Positions 1 to 11,371 of a DNA stretch of 64,000 bases are shown here, one piece after another. The position numbers and the translations under genes are program-made. How positions within the stretch are numbered: the stretch's first letter is position 1; each line of letters starts with the position of its first letter. The DNA comes from Streptomyces sp. NRRL S-1022 (GTDB lineage Bacteria > Actinomycetota > Actinomycetes > Streptomycetales > Streptomycetaceae), in assembly GCF_000720135.1 (NCBI RefSeq), contig NZ_JOIU01000009.1, positions 1 through 64,000 of the forward strand, read 5' to 3'. The notes beneath the pieces are model-generated. The model was not told the origin of the DNA. It searched no databases and saw only the letters and a program-made list of their open reading frames with translations.

Positions 1-1
1 C

Positions 2-3000
2 CTGGCCCGGCGCCGGCCCGACGGCAGCCTGGAGTTCCTGGGCCGGGCCGACGACCAGGTCAAGATCCGCGGCTACCGGATCGAACTCGGCGAGATCGAG
101 AGCGCCCTCGTCGCCCAGCCCGAGGTCCTCCAGGCGGTCGTCGTCGTCCGTGACGACACCCTCGTCGGCTACGTCGTACCGGCCGGGGACCACCCGGTGG
201 AGCCCGCGCGGCTGCGGGACCGGCTCGGGCGCGACCTGCCCGGCTACATGGTCCCGGCCGCCTACCAGCGCATCGGGAAGCTGCCGCTGACCGCCAACGG
301 CAAGCTCGACCGGCGTGCCCTGCCCGCCCCCGACCGCACCGCCTACGCCCGCGCCGCCTACCTCGCCCCGCGCACCCCGGCCGAGGAACGGACCGCCGCC
401 GTGTGGCGGGACGTGCTCGGTGTCGAGCGGGTCGGCGTGCGGGACGGCTTCTTCGACCTGGGCGGCGACTCGGTGAAGGCGGTCGCGGTGGCCGGGCTGA
501 TGCGCGAGGACGGCCACGACGTCACCGCGCGGGACGTGCTGGAGGACCAGACCGTCGAGGCGCTGTGCGCCCGCGCGGCCGCCTCGGGCGCCCCGGCGGC
601 GACCGTGGTGCCGGTGGCGCCGTTCGCGCTGCTGTCCGCCGAGGACCGGGCCGCCCTGCCGGACGGCCTGAGCGACGCCTACCCGCTCACCCAGACGCAG
701 ACCGGCATGCTCGCCGAGATGCTCTCCGCCGACGGCGGGCCGCTCGCCTACCACCGGGTGTCCTCGGTGCGGATGGGCGCCGACGAGCCCTTCTCCCGCG
801 AACCCCTGCACCGGGCCGTCCAGGAGCTGGTCCGCCGGCACGAGGCGCTGCGCACCACGGTGGACGCGGAGTCGTTCGGCACGCCCCTGCAACTCGTGTG
901 GGCCACCGCCCCGGTGCCGCTGCGCGTGGTCGACCTGACCGGCCTGGACCCGGACGGACAGGACCGTGCGCTGCGGGAGACGCTGGCCGAGGAGGGCCGT
1001 ACCCCGCTGCCGCACGACACCGCGCCGCTGCTGCGCCTGCTGGTGCACCGGCTCGGCGCCGGCGCCTGGCAGCTGACGGTCACCCAGTCCCACCTGATCG
1101 TCGACGGCTGGACCTTCGCCACCCTGCGCGGCGAACTCCTCGCCCTGTACCGGGCGTTCCGCGACGGCGACCCGGTGCCGCCGTACGAGCCGCCCGCTGT
1201 GCGGTTCGCCGACACCGTGGCCGCCGAGCTGACCGCCCTGGCCTCCGAGGAGGACGACGCCTACTGGCGCGAGGCCGTCACCGGGCACGTCCCGTTCGCC
1301 CTGCCGCAGGGCTGGGGCGAGGGTCCGGGCGGCGCGCGGGACGGCTACCAGCTGCGCGTCCCGGCGGGCGACCTCACCGACGGCCTGCGTGCTCTCGCGG
1401 CGGCCGCCGGCGTGCCCGTCAAGAGCGTGCTGCTCGCGGCCCACCTGAAGGTGCTCGCCGGACTCACCCCGGAGACCCGCTTCTCCTCCGGCGTCGTCAC
1501 CCACTGCCGGCCGGAGGCGCCGGGCGCCGACCGCGTCTACGGCACCCACCTCAACACGCTGCCGTTCCCGGCCGGCCCGCTGCCCGCCCGCTGGCGGGAG
1601 TGGGTGCGCCAGGTCTTCGACCGGGAGCTGGAGGTGTGGCGGCACCGGCACTTCCCGATGCCGGCCGTCCAGCACCGGTACGGCGACGGGGCACGACTGG
1701 TCCAGGTGTACTTCAGCTACGAGGACTTCGGCGTCCCGGACACCGCGCCGGCCCGCGACGGCGACGGCGGGGCCATGGGCTCCAGCCACGACGAGTTCCC
1801 GCTGGCCGTCACCGCGGGCGGGGAGGAGATCGTCCTCGACGTCGACGGCCGCGTGATCGGCCGCGCGCACGGGGCCCGTCTGGTCTCCCTGTACCGGACG
1901 GTGCTGGAGGCGATGGCCGCCGACCCGGACGGCGACGCCCGTACGGCGGTGCTGCCGGACGGCGAACGGGAGCTGCTCGCCCGCTGGTCCGCCCGCCCCG
2001 CCGAGCCGCCCGCCTGGCTCCCGCCCGGCCGCTTCGAGGAGTGGGCCCGCCGCACCCCCGGCGCGACCGCCGTCGTCGTGGACGACGAGGCGGTGCCGTA
2101 CGGCGAACTCGACGCCGCCGCCAACCGGATCGCGCACGAGCTGCTCGCGCTGGGCGTCGGTGCCGGGGCGACCGTGGGCCTGCTGCTGGGCCGCGGACGC
2201 GACCTGCCGGCGGCCCTGCTCGGAGTGTGGAAGGCCGGCGCGGCCTACCTGCCGCTCGACGCGTCCTTCCCGCCGGAGCGGCTGGGCCGGCTGCTCACCG
2301 ACTCGGGCGCCGCCGCCCTGGTCACCGAGTCCGCGCACACGGCGGACGGCGCACCGTTCTTCGACGGGCCCCTCGTGCTGCTCGACCGGGACCGGGAGCG
2401 GATCGAGGCCCGGCCGGACACCGCGCCGGAACGCGCCGACGACCCCGACGGCATCGCGTACGTCATCTACACCTCCGGCTCCACCGGCCGGCCCAAGGGC
2501 GTGCAGATCACCCACCGCGGGCTCGCCAACTTCCTGCGCTACATGGCGGACACCTATCTCGCCGACGGCACGCACGGGGCGCCCGTGTTCTCCTCCGTGG
2601 CCTTCGACATGGCGGTGGCCGGCCTGCTGGCCCCGCTGATGGCCGGACGGACCGTCCACCTCTTCCCGCACCACCGGCAGCTGGACGAGCTGGGTGCCTG
2701 GCTGGCCAAGAGCGGCCCGTTCGACTTCGTCGAGCTGACCCCCGGCCACCTGGAGCTGATCTCCGCCCAGTCGGGCGGCGAGACCGCGAGCCCGATCGCC
2801 CGGGCGCTGGTGGTCGGCGGGGAGACGGTGACCGCCCGGAGCGTGGCGCAGGCCCGCCCGCTGCTGGACGCCGGCGGCCGGGTGGTCAACTCGTACGGCC
2901 CCACCGAGGCGTCGGTGGTGAGCAACGAGTTCGTCGTCCCCGACCCGTTCCCGGGTGAGTCCGTACCCGTCGGCGGGCCGCTGCCGGGCGTCACCGCGCA

Positions 3001-4828
3001 CGTCCTCGACGCGTGGCTGAACCCCGTACCCCTGGGCGTGACCGGCGAGCTGTACATCGGCGGTGCCGGCGTGGCCCGCGGCTACGCCGGCCGGCCGGCG
3101 CCGACCGCCGAGCGGTTCGTCCCCGACCCCTACGGCTCGCCGGGCGCCCGGCTGTACCGCACCGGCGACCTCGCCCGGGTGCTGCCGGACGGCTCCGTGG
3201 ACTTCCTGGGCCGCGGCGACGGCCAGGTCAAGATCCGCGGCTACCGGATCGAACCCGGCGAGGTCGAGGCCGTGCTCGTCCGGCACCCCGGGGTCGCCGA
3301 CGCCCGGGTGGTGCGCTGGGGCGACGGCCCGTCCGACGCCCGGCTGGTGGCCTACCTGGTCGCCGACGGGCAGGGCGCGCCCCCGGCGGCGGACGAGCTG
3401 CGCGAGCTGCTGTCCCGGCAGCTGCCCGCGTACATGGTCCCCTCGGCGTTCGTGACGCTCGACGCGCTGCCGCTCACCGCGAACGGCAAACTCGACCGGC
3501 ACCGCCTGCCCGCCCCCGACGACACCGCCTACGGACGGCGCGGCACCGAGGCCCCGCACACCCCGACCGAGCAGTGGCTGGCCGGCGTGTGGGCCGAGGT
3601 CCTCGACGTCGAACGGGTGGGCCGCACCGACCGGTTCTTCGCCCTCGGCGGCCACTCCCTGCTGGTCTTCAAGGTCCTGGCGGCGGCCCGCCGCGCCGGG
3701 TACCCGCTGTCCCTGCTGACGCTCTACCGCGACGACAGCCTGCGGGCCGTGGCCGCGGCCGTCGACACGGCCCGGGCCGCCGCACCGGACGAACGGGAAC
3801 CGGCGTCCCGGGCCGGGACCGCCGCGGCCGGCACGGCCGGCCCCGGCTCACCGGAGTCGCTGCTCGCCGCGCACGTGCCCGGCGTCAGCCTCGCCGTCAT
3901 CGCCGACGGCGAGCTGGTGGACGTCCGGGCGGAGGGCGTGCTGTCCGCCGACGGCGGCGGCGAGGTCACGGCGCACACGCCGTTCCAGGCGGGCTCCGTG
4001 AGCAAGCTCGTCACCGCGCTGGGCACCCTGCGGCTGGTGGACGAGGGCGTGCTCGACCTCGACCGGGACGTCGACGCCTACCTCACCGGCTGGCGGCTCC
4101 CCGACGGCACCGGGGTCACACTGCGCCGGCTGCTCGCGCACCTGGCCGGGCTGACGCCCACCCCGAGCACCGGCCAGCGGCGCGGAGAAGCCCTCGTACC
4201 GCTGCCCGAGCTGCTGGCGCCGGTCCGTACGGAACTGCCGCCCGGCACCGTCTTCCGCAAGGCCAACGTGCACTACTCCGTGATCCAGCAGGTGCTCGCG
4301 GACGTCACCGGCGAGAGCCTGGAGGCGCTCATGCGGCGCCTGGTGTTCGAGCCGCTCGCGATGACCGGCAGCAGCTTCGACCAGGCCTGCCCGGAGCGCG
4401 GCGCCCACCCGGTGGCGCGCGGGCACGACGCCGACGGGCGGCCGGTCGACGGCGGCTGGCGGCAGTGGCCCGACACGGCGGCCGCCGGCCTGTGGACGAC
4501 CGCCGCCGACCTGGCCAAACTGCTGCTGGAGATCCGCCGCTCCCGGCTCGGCCGGCCCCTGGCGCTGCTCCGTCCCGGCACCGCCGAACAGCTGCTGACC
4601 CCGCAGCACCCGCACAGCGGCTACGGGCTGGGCGCGGTCGTCGACGACCTCGGCACCGACGTGCAGTTCGGGCACGGCGGCGCGGGCGACGGCTACCACG
4701 CCCTGGCCATGTGCCGCATCGGGCAGGGCAGCGGGTTCGTGGTCCTCACCAACGGCGACGCCGGTGCCGAGGTCGCCAGACGCTGTGTGCCGCTGCTGGA
4801 CGCCCGGCCCGCGGACCGGTCGCGGTGA
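2..4828 (+). CDS. Nonribosomal peptide synthetase, 5'-truncated, (A)-PCP-C-A-PCP with C-terminal beta-lactamase/PBP-like release domain
   Basis: The gene enters from outside the window; about 1608 residues are visible. Order: end of an A domain ([18 protein letters not shown]), PCP with GGDS at about 461-472, C domain about 670-1990 whose HHxxxDG motif reads SHLIVDG, A domain about 2020-3520 ([18 protein letters not shown]), PCP with GGHS near 3650, then a serine-hydrolase domain of the class C beta-lactamase/PBP family about 3850-4820. That domain keeps SxxK (SVSK, Ser codon 3995, Lys codon 4004) and a late HGG box, but the usual YSN triad position reads KAN. Such domains cyclise peptides in SurE-type systems, so this is probably the terminal synthetase. 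My hand reading of the A-domain pocket (D M A L V G S V V) gives no confident substrate. The stop overlaps the GTG of the MFS gene. Confidence 0.93.
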   Translation: MARRRPDGSLEFLGRADDQVKIRGYRIELGEIESALVAQPEVLQAVVVVRDDTLVGYVVPAGDHPVEPARLRDRLGRDLPGYMVPAAYQRIGKLPLTANGKLDRRALPAPDRTAYARAAYLAPRTPAEERTAAVWRDVLGVERVGVRDGFFDLGGDSVKAVAVAGLMREDGHDVTARDVLEDQTVEALCARAAASGAPAATVVPVAPFALLSAEDRAALPDGLSDAYPLTQTQTGMLAEMLSADGGPLAYHRVSSVRMGADEPFSREPLHRAVQELVRRHEALRTTVDAESFGTPLQLVWATAPVPLRVVDLTGLDPDGQDRALRETLAEEGRTPLPHDTAPLLRLLVHRLGAGAWQLTVTQSHLIVDGWTFATLRGELLALYRAFRDGDPVPPYEPPAVRFADTVAAELTALASEEDDAYWREAVTGHVPFALPQGWGEGPGGARDGYQLRVPAGDLTDGLRALAAAAGVPVKSVLLAAHLKVLAGLTPETRFSSGVVTHCRPEAPGADRVYGTHLNTLPFPAGPLPARWREWVRQVFDRELEVWRHRHFPMPAVQHRYGDGARLVQVYFSYEDFGVPDTAPARDGDGGAMGSSHDEFPLAVTAGGEEIVLDVDGRVIGRAHGARLVSLYRTVLEAMAADPDGDARTAVLPDGERELLARWSARPAEPPAWLPPGRFEEWARRTPGATAVVVDDEAVPYGELDAAANRIAHELLALGVGAGATVGLLLGRGRDLPAALLGVWKAGAAYLPLDASFPPERLGRLLTDSGAAALVTESAHTADGAPFFDGPLVLLDRDRERIEARPDTAPERADDPDGIAYVIYTSGSTGRPKGVQITHRGLANFLRYMADTYLADGTHGAPVFSSVAFDMAVAGLLAPLMAGRTVHLFPHHRQLDELGAWLAKSGPFDFVELTPGHLELISAQSGGETASPIARALVVGGETVTARSVAQARPLLDAGGRVVNSYGPTEASVVSNEFVVPDPFPGESVPVGGPLPGVTAHVLDAWLNPVPLGVTGELYIGGAGVARGYAGRPAPTAERFVPDPYGSPGARLYRTGDLARVLPDGSVDFLGRGDGQVKIRGYRIEPGEVEAVLVRHPGVADARVVRWGDGPSDARLVAYLVADGQGAPPAADELRELLSRQLPAYMVPSAFVTLDALPLTANGKLDRHRLPAPDDTAYGRRGTEAPHTPTEQWLAGVWAEVLDVERVGRTDRFFALGGHSLLVFKVLAAARRAGYPLSLLTLYRDDSLRAVAAAVDTARAAAPDEREPASRAGTAAAGTAGPGSPESLLAAHVPGVSLAVIADGELVDVRAEGVLSADGGGEVTAHTPFQAGSVSKLVTALGTLRLVDEGVLDLDRDVDAYLTGWRLPDGTGVTLRRLLAHLAGLTPTPSTGQRRGEALVPLPELLAPVRTELPPGTVFRKANVHYSVIQQVLADVTGESLEALMRRLVFEPLAMTGSSFDQACPERGAHPVARGHDADGRPVDGGWRQWPDTAAAGLWTTAADLAKLLLEIRRSRLGRPLALLRPGTAEQLLTPQHPHSGYGLGAVVDDLGTDVQFGHGGAGDGYHALAMCRIGQGSGFVVLTNGDAGAEVARRCVPLLDARPADRSR

Positions 4829-6141
4829 GCGCGGTCGGCGGGCCGGCCGTCACCGCCGGCCCGCAGCCGCCGCCCCCGCCGCTGCGCCGCAACCGGGACT
4901 TCCTGCTGCTGTGGCTCGGCGCGGGCCTGTCGGTGCTCGGCGACCGCGCCGCCACCGTGGCCTTCCCGCTGCTGATGATCTGGTACAGCGGCTCGCCCGG
5001 CCAGGCCGGCCTGGTGGGGTTCGCCGGGCTGCTGCCGATGCTGCTGTTCCAGCTGCCGGCCGGGGTGCTGGTCGACCGGCTGGACCGCCGGACCACGATG
5101 GTCGTCTGCGACCTCGCCGGGCTGGTGGCCATGGTCAGTCTGGCCGTGGCGCTGCTGCACGGCACGCTGTGGCTGGCGCACATCATGGCGGTGGCGTTCG
5201 TGGAGGGCACCGCCTCCATCTTCTACCGGCTCGCGGAACGGGCCGCCGTGCCCCACGTCGTCGGCACCGGGCAGGTGTCCACCGCGCTGTCCCAGAACGA
5301 GGCCCGGGCGCGCGCCGCCGGCCTGCTCGGGCAGCCGCTGGGCAGCGCGCTGTACGGCGCGGCCCGCTGGTCGCCGTTCGTGGCCGCCGCGCTCGGCCAC
5401 CTGCTCGCCCTGTCGGGCCTGCTGCTGATCCGCAGGAAGTTCCAGCGCCCGCGCGACCCCGCCCCGTGGCGGCCGCGCGCCGAACTCGCCGAGGGGTTCG
5501 CCTGGTTGCTGGGGCAGCGGTTCCTGCGGGCGGCGATTTCCCTGGTCGCGGTGACCAACATCCTGTTCCAGGCGCTCACTCTGGCCCTGGTCCTGGTCAT
5601 CAAGGAGGGCGGCGGCTCACCGGCCGAGATCGGGATCATCGGGGTGGTCTCGGGCCTCGGCGGCATCGCGGGCGCCCTCACCGGCTCGCACGTCGTCCGG
5701 CGGCTGCGCCCCGGCACCGTGATGATCTGCGTCTTCGCCGTCTGGACGCTGCTGATGCCGCTGGTCGCGCTGACCGCCGACGTGGTGCTGCTCGGCGCCC
5801 TGTTCGCCGGGACCTCGTTCGCCGGGGCGGTGCTGAACGTGATGGCCGGCGTCTACCAGGTGCAGGCCACCCCGGACGAACTCCAGGGCCGGGTCGGCGG
5901 CGTCGCCGGACTGCTCAGCTCCGGGGCGAGTTCGCTGGGCTCGCTGGCGGGCGGCTACGCGCTGGAGCGGACCGGCCCGACCGGCACCCTGATCGGCGTC
6001 GGGGCGGTCATGGCGGCGACCACGCTCGCCGCCGCGCTGATCCCGTCGGTGCGCACCGCGCGCCGCCCCGGGGCCGCGCCGTCCGCGCCACCGGCCCCGT
6101 CCGGTCCGCCCGGTCCGTCCGGTCCGTCCGACACCCACTGA
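4825..6141 (+). CDS. MFS transporter, probable exporter of the peptide product
   Basis: This 438-residue membrane protein has about 10-12 hydrophobic segments and the MFS loop pattern between the second and third segments (GVLVDRLDRRTTM). An Arg-rich start (LRRNRDFLLLWLG) and a Pro/Ser/Gly-rich low-complexity tail flank the core. The GTG start at 4825 overlaps the NRPS stop (GTGA), so it is translationally coupled to the synthetase. The family is common in actinobacterial NRPS clusters as drug-type efflux. Export or self-resistance is inferred from context only; no substrate can be read from the sequence. Confidence 0.9.
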   Translation: MSAVGGPAVTAGPQPPPPPLRRNRDFLLLWLGAGLSVLGDRAATVAFPLLMIWYSGSPGQAGLVGFAGLLPMLLFQLPAGVLVDRLDRRTTMVVCDLAGLVAMVSLAVALLHGTLWLAHIMAVAFVEGTASIFYRLAERAAVPHVVGTGQVSTALSQNEARARAAGLLGQPLGSALYGAARWSPFVAAALGHLLALSGLLLIRRKFQRPRDPAPWRPRAELAEGFAWLLGQRFLRAAISLVAVTNILFQALTLALVLVIKEGGGSPAEIGIIGVVSGLGGIAGALTGSHVVRRLRPGTVMICVFAVWTLLMPLVALTADVVLLGALFAGTSFAGAVLNVMAGVYQVQATPDELQGRVGGVAGLLSSGASSLGSLAGGYALERTGPTGTLIGVGAVMAATTLAAALIPSVRTARRPGAAPSAPPAPSGPPGPSGPSDTH

Positions 6142-6149
6142 CCACCTCG

Positions 6150-6178
6150 GTATAGGTCCGCTATCGGCCCGCTATCGG
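6150..6178 (+). promoter_or_regulatory. Three 7-bp direct repeats at 11-bp pitch, SARP-type operator
   Basis: GTATAGG at 6150, CTATCGG at 6161 and CTATCGG at 6172 are each separated by 4 bp, an exact 11-bp period. SARP activators bind heptamer repeats with this helical spacing next to the -35 region. The site lies 101 bp upstream of the NRPS start at 6279. The same arrangement occurs at 28844-28872 and partly at 26124-26141, and a SARP gene lies at 27271-28197. No convincing -10 box follows. Confidence 0.7.
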
Positions 6179-6278
6179 CGCACTGACCAGCATCAGCCGG
6201 AGGCGGGCCGAGGGACCCCTCGTGCCCTGGCCCGCCCGCCGGGGCGGCCAGAGCACCGCCGATCCATGGGGAGAAGCT

Positions 6279-9200
6279 ATGAACGCGTCGCCAGACCTGT
6301 CCGCGCCGGGGCCGCTGCCCGCCCGCATCGCGCTCCAGGCCGCCGCCACCGCCGGGTCCGTCGCGGTCGTCGACGGCGAGCGCGAGCTGACCTACGGCGA
6401 ACTGGACCGGCGGGCCAACCAGCTGGCGTGGTCGCTGCTGCGCGCCGGCGCCGACGCCCGCACCCCGGTCGGCGTGCTGCTGCACCGTGACGCCCGGCTC
6501 GCCGTCGCCCTGCTGGCGGTGTGGAAGACCGGCGCCGCCTACGTCCCACTGGACCCCGAGCACCCCGCCGCCCGCACCGAGGACATCCTCGCCGACACCG
6601 GCGCCCGGTACGTCGTCACCGGCCCGGAGCACGCCCACCGGGTCACCGGCGGGATCCGCGCCGTCACCGTCGATCCCGCCCTCACCGCCCTGGACGGCCT
6701 GCCCGACACCGCACCCGGTCTCGACATCGCCGGCCCGCAGCCGGCCTACGTGCTGTACACGTCCGGGTCGACGGGCCGGCCCAAGGGCGTCGTCGTCCCG
6801 CACGAGGGCCTCGCCAACCAGGTCGCCTGGCGGGTGCGCACCCACGGCCTCGGCCCCGCCGACCGGGTGCTGCACAAGACCCCCGTCACCTTCGACGCCG
6901 CCGGCTGGGAGATCTTCGCCCCGCTCGCCTCCGGCGGCACCGTCGTGATGGCTCCCGCGGGCGCCGAACGCGATCCCGCCCTGCTGCTCGACACGGTGAC
7001 CGGCCACCGGGTCACCGTGCTCCAGGTCGTGCCCTCGCTGCTGCGCCTCCTCGCCGACGACCCCGGCTGGTCGCGCTGCACCACCCTGCGGCTGCTGTCC
7101 TGCGGCGGCGAACAGCTGCACGCCGAGCTGGTCCGGCGCTTCCTGTCCCGGCTGCCCGAGGACGCCGTACCGCCCGAGGTGTGGAACACCTACGGCCCCA
7201 CCGAGTGCTCCAACGAGGTCGCCGGCCACCGCCACGACCCGCTCCAGCGCACCGGCCCGGTGCCCGTGGGCACGGCCGTGGACGGCCTGCGCCTGCTGGT
7301 CCTGGACCCGGACGGGCACCCGGTTCCGGCCGGTGGGCAGGGCGAGCTGTACGTCGGCGGCATCGGCCTCGCCCAGGGCTACCTGGGCCGCCCGGACCTC
7401 ACCGCGGAACGCTTCGTACCCGACCCGTCCGGGCCGGCCGGCGCCCGCCTGTACCGCACCGGCGACCTGGTGCGCGCCCGGGCCGACGGCGCCCTGGTGT
7501 ACACGGGCCGGGCCGACGACCAGGTCAAGATCAACGGCGTGCGGATCGAACCGGGCGAGGTGGAGGCCGCGCTGGAGGCCCACCCCCGGGTCCGGGAGGC
7601 CGCCGTCACCTCCTACCGGACGCCCGGCGGGGCCACCCGGCTCGCCGCCCACGTGCGCTTCGCCGACGGCGGCGGCCCGGACTGGCCGGAGCTGCGCGGC
7701 TTCCTCGCCGGCCGGCTCCCGCACAGCCACCTGCCCGCCGTGTGCCTGCCCGCCGACTCCTTCCCGCGCACCGCCAGCGGAAAGCTGGACCGGCGCGCCC
7801 TGCCCGCACCCGCCGCGCACGACGGCCCGGTCGAGGCACCCTCGACCGAGGCGGAGGAGCTGGTCGCCGCCGTGTGGCGGGACGTGCTCGGCGTGCCCGC
7901 CGTCGGCCCGCACGACGACTTCTTCCGGCTCGGCGGCTCCTCCCTGCAACTCACCGTCCTCGCCAACCGGCTGCGGGCCGCGACCGGCCGCCCGGTGGAG
8001 CTGTCCCGGCTGCTCGCGGCCACCACGGTCGCGGCACAGGCCCGGCTCGTCACCCGGGACGCCGACCCGGTGCCCGCCGTACGGCCCGTGCCCCGCACCG
8101 GTGCGCTGCCGCTCTCGCCCGGTCAACGGCGGCTGTGGCTGCTGGACCGGATCGACCCGCGCGGCCGCGAGTGGGTGACCGGTGTGTTCCTGCGGGTGCC
8201 GGCCGGCGAACCGGACGCACGCGTGCAGGCCGCCCTGGACCTGCTCAGGGCCCGGCACGAGGGGCTGCGCACCCGGTTCGTCACGGACGCCGGCGGCGAG
8301 CCGGCACAGCTGGTCGACCCGCCCGCGCCGATGGAGCTGCACCGCGTGGCGGTGCCCCGGGACCGCGTCGGCGAGGTCGTCGAGGACAGCGCCCGGCAGG
8401 GCTTCGACCTCGAGAAGGGCCCGGTCGTCCGCGCCCTGCTGATCGGCACCCCGGACGGCACCGGCGAGCGGACGCTCGTCCTGCTGATGCACCACATCGT
8501 CGCCGACGGCTGGTCGGCGACCGTGCTGCGCGAGGAGTTCCACACGGTGCTGCGCGCCCTGCGCGAGGGCCGCGACCCGGAACTGCCCGAACTGCCCGTG
8601 CAGTACGCCGACTACGCCGTGTGGCAGCGCGGCCGGCTGACCGAGGACGTCGTCGCCCGCGAACTGGAGCACTGGAAACGGGTGCTGGCCGGCGCCGAAC
8701 CGCTCGCGCTGCGCACCGACCGGCCCCGGCCCCCGGTGCGCGACGCGCGCGGCGCGGTCGTCACCTTCACCGTCCCCGCGGACGTCACCGACGCGCTCGC
8801 CGAGCTGGGCCGGCGCGCCGACGCCACCCCGTTCATGGTGCTGCTCACGGCGTTCTCGACGCTGCTGGCCCGGTACACGGCCCGCTGGGACGTGGTGGTC
8901 GGCGCCCCCGTGGCGGGCCGGGAGCGGCCGGAGGTCGAGGGCGTCGTCGGGTTCTTCCTCAACAGCCTGGTGCTGCGCTGCCCGCTGGACGGATCGCTCA
9001 CCTTCGCCGAGGCCCTGGACCGGGTCCGGGACGTGTGCAAGGAGGCCTTCGGCCACCAGGAGCTGCCGTTCGAGGAGCTGGTGGCCGAACTGGCCCCCGA
9101 GCGGGACCCCTCGCGCACCCCGCTCTACCAGGTGGCGTTCGACTACCACGACGAGGCGATGACCGGCTCCGCCGCCGACGCCGGCGAACTGGACGCCGTC

Positions 9201-11324
9201 GTCGAGGTGTCGTCGGTGGCGAAGACCGATCTCACGCTGTACATGCGCCGGCAGCCCGACGGCACCCTGCTCGGCGCGCTGGAGTACGCGAGCTCCCTCT
9301 TCGAGCCGGCCACCGTGGAGCGGATGGCGGCACACCTCGGGCAGCTGCTGTCCGACGCGGCCCGCACGCCCCGGCGCCGCCTGGACGCCCTCGACCTGCT
9401 GCCCGCCGCCGAACGCGCCGCGCTGGCCCGGCTCAACGACACCGTCGCCCCCGCACCGGACCGGTCTGTGCCCGCCCTGCTGGAACAGGCCGCGCGGACG
9501 GCCGCCGACCGGCCGGCGCTGATCGCGGACGGCGCCGAGGTCACCTTCGCGGAACTGGAGCGCCGGGCCAACCGGCTGGCCCGGCAGCTGCGGTCGCGGG
9601 GCGTGGGACCCGAGACGGTCACCGCGGTCCTGCTGGACCGGGGCACCGACCTGCCGGCCGCGCTGCTCGCGGTGTGGCGGGCCGGCGGCGCCTACCTGCC
9701 GCTGGACCCGGCGACCCCCGCCGACCGGCTGGGCCGGGTCCTGGCCGACGCCGGCGTCCGGACCGTGCTCACGCAGTCGGCGCACCGGGGCCTGCTCCCG
9801 CCCGGATTCACCGGCGAGGTCGTCGCCGTCGACACCGACGCGGCCGAGATCGCCGCCCGGCCCGACGGCCCCCTGGACCACCCCGGGCACCTCGACCCCC
9901 GGCAGGGACGCGACCTGGACCTGCTGGCCTACGTCATCTACACCTCCGGCTCCACCGGTTCGCCCAAGGGCGTGCAGATCACCCACCGGGGCCTCGCCAA
10001 CCACCTGCGCTGGGCCGTCGAGGAGCTGGCCGGGCGCGGCAGCGGCGGCGCCGCCCTGTTCTCCTCGGTCGCGTTCGACCTCGTCGTACCGAACCTGTGG
10101 GCACCGCTGCTCGCCGGCCGGCCCCTGCACCTGCTGCCGCACGACCTGGACCTGTCCGAGCTGGGACGCCGGCTGGCGGCGGCCGGCCCGCTGTCCTTCC
10201 TCAAGCTGACCCCCGGTCACCTGGAGATCCTGGCGCAGCAGCTCGACCCCGAACGCCTCGCCAAGCTCGCCTCCGTCGTCGTCGCCGCGGGCGAGGCCCT
10301 GCCGGCGGCCCGCGCGGACGCCTGGGCCCGCGCCCTAGGCCCGGGCCGGCTGGTCAACGAGTACGGCCCCACCGAGGCGTCCGTCGGCACCTGCACCCAC
10401 CCCGTGACGGCGCCGGTCACCGGCACCACGGTGCCCATCGGGCGCCCGCTGCCCGGGGTCACGATGCACGTCCTGGACGACCTGATGCGTCCCGTGCCGG
10501 CCGGTGTCGTGGGCGAGCTGTACGTGGGCGGCCTCGGCCTGGCCCGCGGCTACGGCGCCCGGCCGCGGGCGACCGCCGCCGCGTTCGTCCCCGACCCCTA
10601 CGGCCCCGCGGGCGCCCGCCTCTACCGCACCGGCGACCTGGCCCGGCTGCTCCCGGACGGCACGGTGGACTTCGTGGGCCGGCGCGACGGCCAGGTGAAG
10701 ATCCGCGGCCACCGGGTGGAGACCGGCGAGGTGCGGGCCGTGCTGGAGCGGCACCCGGCGGTGCGCGAGGCCGTGGTCGTCGCGGTCGAGGACGGCGCCG
10801 GCAGCCACGCCCTGGCCGCCTACTGGGTGCCCGCCGGAGCCGGCGAGGCGGCCGAACGGCTGCACGGGGAACTCACCGCGCACTGCGCCGGACTGCTCCC
10901 CGACTACATGGTGCCGGGCAGCCTCACGGCGATCGGCTCCGTCCCGCTGAACGCCAACGGCAAGCTGGACCGGGCCGCCCTGCCCCGGCCGCGCACCGAG
11001 GCGCCCGCCGGCGACGAGGAGCCGGACGGCGTCGTCGAGGAACGGCTGGCGGAGATCTTCACCGAGCTGCTCGGCGGCCGGGCCGGCCGGCACACCCACT
11101 TCTTCCGGGCCGGCGGCAACTCGATCCTGGCGATCCGGCTGATCGCGCAGATCCAGGACGCCTTCGAGATCGACTTCCCCGCCCGGGCCGTGTTCGAGGG
11201 CGCCACCGTCGCCGAACTGGCGGCGGCCGTCGAGGCGGAGGTGCGGGCCGAGATCGAGCGGATGGCGCCGGCCGAACTGATCGAACGGGCCCGGCAGCTG
11301 GACGAACAGGAACCGGACCGGTGA
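6279..11324 (+). CDS. Nonribosomal peptide synthetase, A-PCP-C-A-PCP
   Basis: A 1681-residue synthetase. The ATG at 6279 is chosen because GGGGAGAAG precedes it and the A domain starts directly after. Domains: A1 residues about 15-525 ([18 protein letters not shown]), PCP1 with GGSS near 553, C about 610-1045 (HHIVADGW, catalytic His intact), A2 about 1060-1560 ([18 protein letters not shown]), PCP2 with GGNS near 1612 and a short acidic helical tail. Hand-read pocket codes are D A W Q L C T N E for A1 and D L P L V A E V G for A2; neither gives me a confident substrate. It begins with A and lacks its own C domain, so it probably receives the chain from the terminal C domain of the 21563-26077 synthetase. 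No epimerase or thioesterase is present. SARP-type boxes lie upstream. Confidence 0.95.
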   Translation: MNASPDLSAPGPLPARIALQAAATAGSVAVVDGERELTYGELDRRANQLAWSLLRAGADARTPVGVLLHRDARLAVALLAVWKTGAAYVPLDPEHPAARTEDILADTGARYVVTGPEHAHRVTGGIRAVTVDPALTALDGLPDTAPGLDIAGPQPAYVLYTSGSTGRPKGVVVPHEGLANQVAWRVRTHGLGPADRVLHKTPVTFDAAGWEIFAPLASGGTVVMAPAGAERDPALLLDTVTGHRVTVLQVVPSLLRLLADDPGWSRCTTLRLLSCGGEQLHAELVRRFLSRLPEDAVPPEVWNTYGPTECSNEVAGHRHDPLQRTGPVPVGTAVDGLRLLVLDPDGHPVPAGGQGELYVGGIGLAQGYLGRPDLTAERFVPDPSGPAGARLYRTGDLVRARADGALVYTGRADDQVKINGVRIEPGEVEAALEAHPRVREAAVTSYRTPGGATRLAAHVRFADGGGPDWPELRGFLAGRLPHSHLPAVCLPADSFPRTASGKLDRRALPAPAAHDGPVEAPSTEAEELVAAVWRDVLGVPAVGPHDDFFRLGGSSLQLTVLANRLRAATGRPVELSRLLAATTVAAQARLVTRDADPVPAVRPVPRTGALPLSPGQRRLWLLDRIDPRGREWVTGVFLRVPAGEPDARVQAALDLLRARHEGLRTRFVTDAGGEPAQLVDPPAPMELHRVAVPRDRVGEVVEDSARQGFDLEKGPVVRALLIGTPDGTGERTLVLLMHHIVADGWSATVLREEFHTVLRALREGRDPELPELPVQYADYAVWQRGRLTEDVVARELEHWKRVLAGAEPLALRTDRPRPPVRDARGAVVTFTVPADVTDALAELGRRADATPFMVLLTAFSTLLARYTARWDVVVGAPVAGRERPEVEGVVGFFLNSLVLRCPLDGSLTFAEALDRVRDVCKEAFGHQELPFEELVAELAPERDPSRTPLYQVAFDYHDEAMTGSAADAGELDAVVEVSSVAKTDLTLYMRRQPDGTLLGALEYASSLFEPATVERMAAHLGQLLSDAARTPRRRLDALDLLPAAERAALARLNDTVAPAPDRSVPALLEQAARTAADRPALIADGAEVTFAELERRANRLARQLRSRGVGPETVTAVLLDRGTDLPAALLAVWRAGGAYLPLDPATPADRLGRVLADAGVRTVLTQSAHRGLLPPGFTGEVVAVDTDAAEIAARPDGPLDHPGHLDPRQGRDLDLLAYVIYTSGSTGSPKGVQITHRGLANHLRWAVEELAGRGSGGAALFSSVAFDLVVPNLWAPLLAGRPLHLLPHDLDLSELGRRLAAAGPLSFLKLTPGHLEILAQQLDPERLAKLASVVVAAGEALPAARADAWARALGPGRLVNEYGPTEASVGTCTHPVTAPVTGTTVPIGRPLPGVTMHVLDDLMRPVPAGVVGELYVGGLGLARGYGARPRATAAAFVPDPYGPAGARLYRTGDLARLLPDGTVDFVGRRDGQVKIRGHRVETGEVRAVLERHPAVREAVVVAVEDGAGSHALAAYWVPAGAGEAAERLHGELTAHCAGLLPDYMVPGSLTAIGSVPLNANGKLDRAALPRPRTEAPAGDEEPDGVVEERLAEIFTELLGGRAGRHTHFFRAGGNSILAIRLIAQIQDAFEIDFPARAVFEGATVAELAAAVEAEVRAEIERMAPAELIERARQLDEQEPDR

Positions 11325-11371
11325 CCGCAGCGGACCGGGACGCCCCCGCGTCGCACAGAAAGCGAGATGGG

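Noticed and set aside
5955..10220. 1421-codon open frame on the minus strand opposite the second NRPS
   Set aside because: Same cause: shadow frame of a high-GC gene, spanning two real genes and a promoter, with no recognisable motif.
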